Assembly (NCBI GenBank): GCA_023487095.1
Contig: JAMDEL010000052.1
Coordinates: 1-6,871, forward strand
From: Patescibacteria group bacterium
GTDB taxonomy: Bacteria; Patescibacteriota; Doudnabacteria; UBA920
Direction: 5' to 3'
DNA: 6,871 nt
The notes under the pieces were generated by a model. It made no database searches and had not been told where the DNA came from. It worked only from the letters and a program-made list of their open reading frames with translations. Shown one piece after another: positions 6,226 to 6,871 of the stretch (positions are counted from its first letter, which is position 1; each line of letters begins with the position of its first letter). The position numbers were made by a program, and so were the translations under genes.

Positions 6226-6870
6226 CTATTCATTCAAATAATTATTTTTGCAGATTTCCGCGTACTTTAAGGCGCTGTGCCTGACGCGCCGCTTAAATTC
6301 ATTTTCCCGGTCTATTGCCACCAGCCCGAACTTGGGGCCAAAACCGTCCGTCCACTCAAAGTTGTCTATAAGCGACCAGTACAAGTAGCTCTTTACGTCC
6401 ACGCCCTGCTCAATGGCGCGGTGCATAAAGCGCACGTGGTCCACAATAAATTTCTCCCGCTTAGTGTCCCCCGCGTCCGCCAAGCCGTTTTCCGTCACGT
6501 AAATGGGCTTTTTGTATTTTTTCAGAGAAAGCAACACGCGCTCAAAGCCCTCCGGGTGTATGCCCCAGCCCACATCGGTCTCTTCGTGCCCGCTGTGGCT
6601 GTGCTTCCTGGGCCCTAAAAAGCCCACATGGTGGTGGTTATAGTAATTCACGCCAATGAAATCGCAGGCCCCTAAAGTGCGCTTTAAAAAGTACTCGTTG
6701 GCAAAGTAGTGCAAAAGGTCGGTGGTGAAAATCGCCCAAAAATTCGCGGGCTGGAGGTCGGATAAGTGGAAAGCTATGCTCACGGGCTTGCCGGTCATTA
6801 GCTTCAGTTTCCCGCTCAAAATATTGTGGCTTTTTATTAAGTTTCCGGCCACCCTGTAAGCCGTCCACGG
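6226..6870 (-). CDS. GH1 beta-glycosidase, C-terminal 214 residues (5' end outside window)
   Basis: This is the C-terminal half of a glycoside hydrolase family 1 retaining beta-glucosidase or beta-galactosidase. In fragment numbering the marks are AYRVAGNLIKSHN (4-16), FIGVNYY (71-77, substrate-contact Asn and Tyr), the nucleophile Glu127 in YVTENGLAD, and the aglycone and sugar-binding WSLIDNFEWTDGFGPKFGL (165-183). The final VRHSALKYAEI is the usual GH1 ending. The acid/base NEP motif would lie upstream, outside the window. The frame is open to the right edge, so the GTG codon at 6852 is internal, not the start. No signal peptide can be judged; GH1 enzymes are mostly cytoplasmic. It stops with TAG at 6228-6226, then 3 nt, then the permease. 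Exact sugar specificity cannot be told from this half. Confidence 0.95.
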   Translation of the reverse strand, partial: PWTAYRVAGNLIKSHNILSGKLKLMTGKPVSIAFHLSDLQPANFWAIFTTDLLHYFANEYFLKRTLGACDFIGVNYYNHHHVGFLGPRKHSHSGHEETDVGWGIHPEGFERVLLSLKKYKKPIYVTENGLADAGDTKREKFIVDHVRFMHRAIEQGVDVKSYLYWSLIDNFEWTDGFGPKFGLVAIDRENEFKRRVRHSALKYAEICKNNYLNE

Positions 6871-6871
6871 G

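Noticed and set aside
6850..6852. GTG as the start of the GH1 gene
   Set aside because: The upstream codons still read as GH1 sequence (PWTAYR) and a complete enzyme needs about 200 more residues, including the NEP acid/base motif.
1..6871. Alternative genetic code (UGA as Gly or Trp)
   Set aside because: All genes stay open and correctly framed under the standard code, and tryptophan is encoded by TGG at conserved sites; absence of TGA stops in nine genes is too small a sample to argue otherwise.

Overview
The window carries two convergent gene blocks that meet near position 3430. All recognised genes read through under the standard genetic code, and all nine visible stops are TAA or TAG. 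The gene density, short or overlapping junctions, scarcity of Shine-Dalgarno sequences, small families and style of the AspRS and ScpA/ScpB proteins suggest a bacterium of the Patescibacteria/CPR type (Parcubacteria-like). This is inference from protein style and layout, not a database result.

Plus strand (2-3387): the 3' two thirds of aspS (bacterial-type aspartyl-tRNA synthetase), a YbaK/EbsC-type aminoacyl-tRNA deacylase with a very lysine-rich N-terminus, scpA, a 78-aa two-helix membrane protein, and scpB with an acidic tail. Spacing tightens along the block: a 12-nt gap, a 1-nt overlap, an 8-nt overlap and a 19-nt overlap. It therefore looks like one transcript joining tRNA charging and quality control to the kleisin/winged-helix partners of SMC. 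It ends at a strong GC-rich hairpin at 3390-3425, which is shared with the opposite strand.

Minus strand (read from 6870 down to 3439): the C-terminal half of a GH1 beta-glycosidase, a 10-helix EamA/DMT permease, a membrane-anchored clan GH-A glycosidase, a short ROK-family sugar kinase that lacks the family's zinc motif, and a 40-residue predicted lipoprotein. Together they read as a small glycoside-use cassette: outer and inner glycosidases, a transporter and a sugar kinase. All five genes lie in one reading frame, and each of the four junctions is exactly stop-NNN-ATG. Three of these share the pattern TAGGYTATG.

Both operon promoters lie outside the window. There is no tRNA, rRNA, CRISPR array, insertion sequence or phage gene. 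The only stretch without a long gene, 3388-3564, holds the shared terminator and the small lipoprotein gene. The most unusual observations are the single-frame stop-NNN-ATG operon, the small lipoprotein with a perfect hairpin over its lipobox codons, the membrane protein embedded between scpA and scpB, and the ROK kinase without its zinc site.
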